Source: Thermaceae bacterium
GTDB taxonomy: Bacteria; Deinococcota; Deinococci; Deinococcales; Marinithermaceae
Length of the DNA stretch: 22,811 bases
Assembly (NCBI GenBank): GCA_015490435.1
Contig: WFXV01000093.1
Coordinates: 1-22,811, forward strand
Reading direction: 5' to 3'
The notes beneath the pieces were generated by a model that was given only the letters and a program-made list of their open reading frames with translations, ran no database searches and was not told where the DNA came from. Positions within the stretch are counted from its first letter, which is position 1; every line of letters begins with the position of its first letter. Made by a program: the position numbers and the translations under genes. This document shows positions 20,863 to 22,811 of the stretch, one piece after another.

Positions 20863-22607
20863 CCGCCGCTCGCCACCGCGTAGAGCCGGGCGTAGTAGCC
20901 GCCCTTTTGGAGGAGGGCCTCGTGGGGGCCCTCCTCGATCAGTTCGCCCCGGCGGAAGACCAGGATGCGGTCGGCGTCCTTGACCGTGGCCAGGCGGTGG
21001 GCGATCACCACCGTGGTACGGCCCTTCGAGACCCGCCGGAGCGCCTCCTGCATCCGGCGCTCGGTCTCGCTGTCCACGTTGGCGGTGGCCTCGTCGAGGA
21101 TGAGGAGGATGTCGGGGTTGTGGAGGAGGGCCCGGGCGAGGGCGAGGAGCTGGCGCTCCCCGGTGGAGAGCCCGGCCCCCCGCTCGCCGAGGCGGGCCTT
21201 TAGGCCCCCGGGCCTCTTGCGGAGGGGTTCGGCGAGGCCCACGAGCTCGAGCACCTCCCAAAGCCGCGCTTCTGGGATCGCCTCGTCCCCGAGCCTGAGG
21301 TTTTCCTCGATCGTGCCGGAGAAGAGGAAGGGCTCCTGCATCACGATCCCGAGCGCCCGCCTGAGGTCCCGCTGGCGGTACTTGCGCACGTCCACCCCGT
21401 CCACCAAGACCCGCCCCTTTTGCACGTCGTAGAAGCGGGCGATCAGGTTGATGACGCTGGTCTTGCCCGCCCCGGTGTGACCGACGAGCGCCACCTTCTC
21501 CCCCGGCCGGACCGCGAACGAAACCCCCTTCAGGACCCAATCCTCGCCCTCGTAGGCGAACCAGACGTCCTCGAAGCGGATCTCGCCCCTGAGCCTTTTC
21601 ACCGGCAGGGCGTCGGGGGCGTCCCGGACCTCCTCGGGCGCGTCCAAGAGGGTGAAGATCCGCTCGGCCGCGGCCATCGCCGACTGGTAGATGTTGAACT
21701 TGTCGGAGAGGTCGCGGAGCGGCTCGAAGAAGTTCCGGGTGTAGTCCAAGAACGCCACCAAGAGCCCCAGGCTCACCGCCCCCCGGAAGACGTCCTCGCC
21801 CCCGCGGTAGAGCACCGAGGCCGCCGCCAGCTCGCCGAAGAAGGCGACCAGCGGGAAAAAGGGCGCGAACCAGCGGATCACCTCGACGTGGGCGTCGAGG
21901 AGGGCGCGGTTCTTCCCGTCGAACTTGGCGAGCTGCCGCGCCTCCCTGGCGAAGAGCTGGATGGTGACCACCCCGGCGAGGTTCTCGGCGAGGAAGCTGT
22001 TGAGCTCGGAAAGCCGCCGCCGCATCACCCGGTAGGCGGCCCGCATCCGCACCCGGAGCCAGGTGGTGAGGGCGAAAAGCGGCGGGATCACCCAGAAGGC
22101 AAAGAGCGCGAGCCGCCAGTCGAGCCAGAGCATGAAGCCCATGATCCCGAAGAGCATGAAGAGGTCGGCGGCAAACCCCACCAGCCCGCCGGTGATGAAC
22201 TGGTGGATCGCGTCCACGTCCGAGGTCAGCCGGGTGAGGATCCGCCCGGTGGGGGTGCGGTCGAAGTAGCCGACGTGAAGCCGCATGAGCTTGTCGAAGA
22301 GGTCGCGCCGGAGGTCGAAGAGCACCTTCTGCCCGATCCAGGCGAGCAGGTAGGTCTGGGCGAAGCGAAAGACGGCGTCGGCGAGCTTGAGGCCGAGGAA
22401 GAAAAGCGCCGCCAGGAGGAGGGCCTGCTCCCGCTCGGGGAGGGGCTTTGGCGTCTCGGGGGCGAGGGCCTCGTCCACCGCGTACTTGAAGACGAGGGGC
22501 AGGAGGTTCGCGAGCAGGGTGGTGCCCAGGATGAAGAAGAGCGCGAGCAGGACCTGGCCGCGGTAGGGCCGCACGTAGGCGAGGATGCGCTGGACCTGGC
22601 CCTTCAA
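20859..22607 (-). CDS. ABC exporter subunit, TmrAB-like (catalytic half)
   Basis: This 582-residue protein has an N-terminal membrane domain (about 1-320, six helices; LRRDLFDKLMRLHVGYFDRTPTGRI marks the first coupling region) fused to an ATPase domain. Walker A is GHTGAGKT (376-383), the Q-loop Gln is 424, Walker B is ILLILDE (500-506) with catalytic Glu506, and the switch His is 537. The ABC signature is LSTGE (480-484) instead of LSGGQ. Together with the adjoining partner it resembles the Thermus heterodimeric exporter TmrAB, which moves peptides or drugs and is structurally like human TAP. The start is TTG at 22607, overlapping the partner stop, with GGAGGAGG upstream. The natural substrate is unknown. 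Confidence 0.9.
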   Translation of the reverse strand: MKGQVQRILAYVRPYRGQVLLALFFILGTTLLANLLPLVFKYAVDEALAPETPKPLPEREQALLLAALFFLGLKLADAVFRFAQTYLLAWIGQKVLFDLRRDLFDKLMRLHVGYFDRTPTGRILTRLTSDVDAIHQFITGGLVGFAADLFMLFGIMGFMLWLDWRLALFAFWVIPPLFALTTWLRVRMRAAYRVMRRRLSELNSFLAENLAGVVTIQLFAREARQLAKFDGKNRALLDAHVEVIRWFAPFFPLVAFFGELAAASVLYRGGEDVFRGAVSLGLLVAFLDYTRNFFEPLRDLSDKFNIYQSAMAAAERIFTLLDAPEEVRDAPDALPVKRLRGEIRFEDVWFAYEGEDWVLKGVSFAVRPGEKVALVGHTGAGKTSVINLIARFYDVQKGRVLVDGVDVRKYRQRDLRRALGIVMQEPFLFSGTIEENLRLGDEAIPEARLWEVLELVGLAEPLRKRPGGLKARLGERGAGLSTGERQLLALARALLHNPDILLILDEATANVDSETERRMQEALRRVSKGRTTVVIAHRLATVKDADRILVFRRGELIEEGPHEALLQKGGYYARLYAVASGG

Positions 22608-22811
22608 AGCTCCTCCTCCAGCCGCTGCAGGCGCTCGAGCTCGGCGTAGACCCCACCCCGCCTGAGGAGCGCCTCGTGGGTCCCCTCCTCGACGATCCGC
22701 CCCCGGTCGAGGACCACGATCCAGTCGGCGTGCCTGAGCGCGCTCACCCGATGACTCACGAGCAGGGTGGTCTGCCGCCCCAACACCCCTTTCAGGCCCT
22801 CCAGGATCTTC
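22604..22811 (-). CDS. ABC exporter partner subunit, 3' end only (partial)
   Basis: This frame runs off the right edge and gives the last 68 residues of an ABC ATPase domain. It contains GRQTTLLVSHRVSALRHADWIVVLDRGRIVEEGTHEALL, that is the switch histidine in LVSHR and the usual end of the nucleotide-binding domain. From memory it matches the C-terminus of the degenerate subunit of Thermus TmrAB very well. Walker A, signature and Walker B lie outside the window, so whether its catalytic site is degenerate cannot be seen here. Its TGA stop overlaps the TTG start of the next gene, indicating translational coupling and a fixed subunit ratio. Confidence 0.88.
   Translation of the reverse strand, partial: KILEGLKGVLGRQTTLLVSHRVSALRHADWIVVLDRGRIVEEGTHEALLRRGGVYAELERLQRLEEEL

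Noticed and set aside
1..22811. CRISPR arrays, insertion sequences, prophage or toxin-antitoxin genes
   Set aside because: No regularly spaced repeats, terminal inverted repeats with transposase frames, integrase motifs or small paired genes of that type were found.

Overview
The window is about 23 kb of GC-rich bacterial chromosome, dense with genes and with codons strongly biased to G/C in third position. Protein sequences point to the family Thermaceae (Deinococcus-Thermus). The Crp-family regulator closely resembles Thermus thermophilus SdrP, the ABC exporter pair resembles Thermus TmrAB, and several genes seem to lack a leader, with a TAnnnT -10 box just upstream of the start codon. Similarity is judged from memory of family sequences, so the genus is left open. 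No mobile element, CRISPR array, prophage, toxin-antitoxin pair or rRNA was seen.

Layout. Positions 1-1559 hold the end of a shikimate pathway operon (aroK 3' end, aroB, aroQ) with overlapping genes. Positions 1548-1700 hold a promoter, tRNA-Asp(GTC) and a terminator. Positions 1718-4533 hold gyrA, with a leader rich in inverted repeats, followed by cutA. Positions 4532-7761 hold an SdrP-like regulator, a ferredoxin-NADP+ reductase (thioredoxin reductase fold without redox cysteines) and a secreted 5'-nucleotidase. Positions 7772-10837 hold two different glutamine synthetases, one GSI-beta and one GSI-alpha, transcribed divergently from a 216 bp region and bounded on both sides by strong terminators. 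Positions 10837-16118 hold a complete branched-chain or hydrophobic amino acid ABC importer (livK, terminator, then livHMGF joined by ATGA overlaps). Positions 16133-19753 hold a dipeptide/oligopeptide-type importer: binding protein and two permeases, without ATPases. Positions 19798-20862 hold a lipoprotein with a PrcB-like C-terminal domain. Positions 20859-22811 on the minus strand hold a heterodimeric ABC exporter (one full subunit and the 3' end of its partner).

The centre of the window (7.8-19.8 kb) has a nitrogen theme: ammonia assimilation by two glutamine synthetases next to amino acid and peptide uptake. The remaining genes are housekeeping: aromatic biosynthesis, gyrase, redox and stress regulation.

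I found no clearly new biological system. The points most worth a second look are regulatory: a shared 8-mer in the divergent glnA-glnA region, several apparently leaderless genes, repeated fusion of a terminator or hairpin with the next promoter, and overlapping palindromes in the gyrA leader. At the protein level they are a Gln at the classical quinolone position of GyrA, a LivH with an extra membrane segment, and a degenerate ABC signature in the exporter. The longest stretch without a gene is 9235-9450, described below; no gap exceeds 300 bases.
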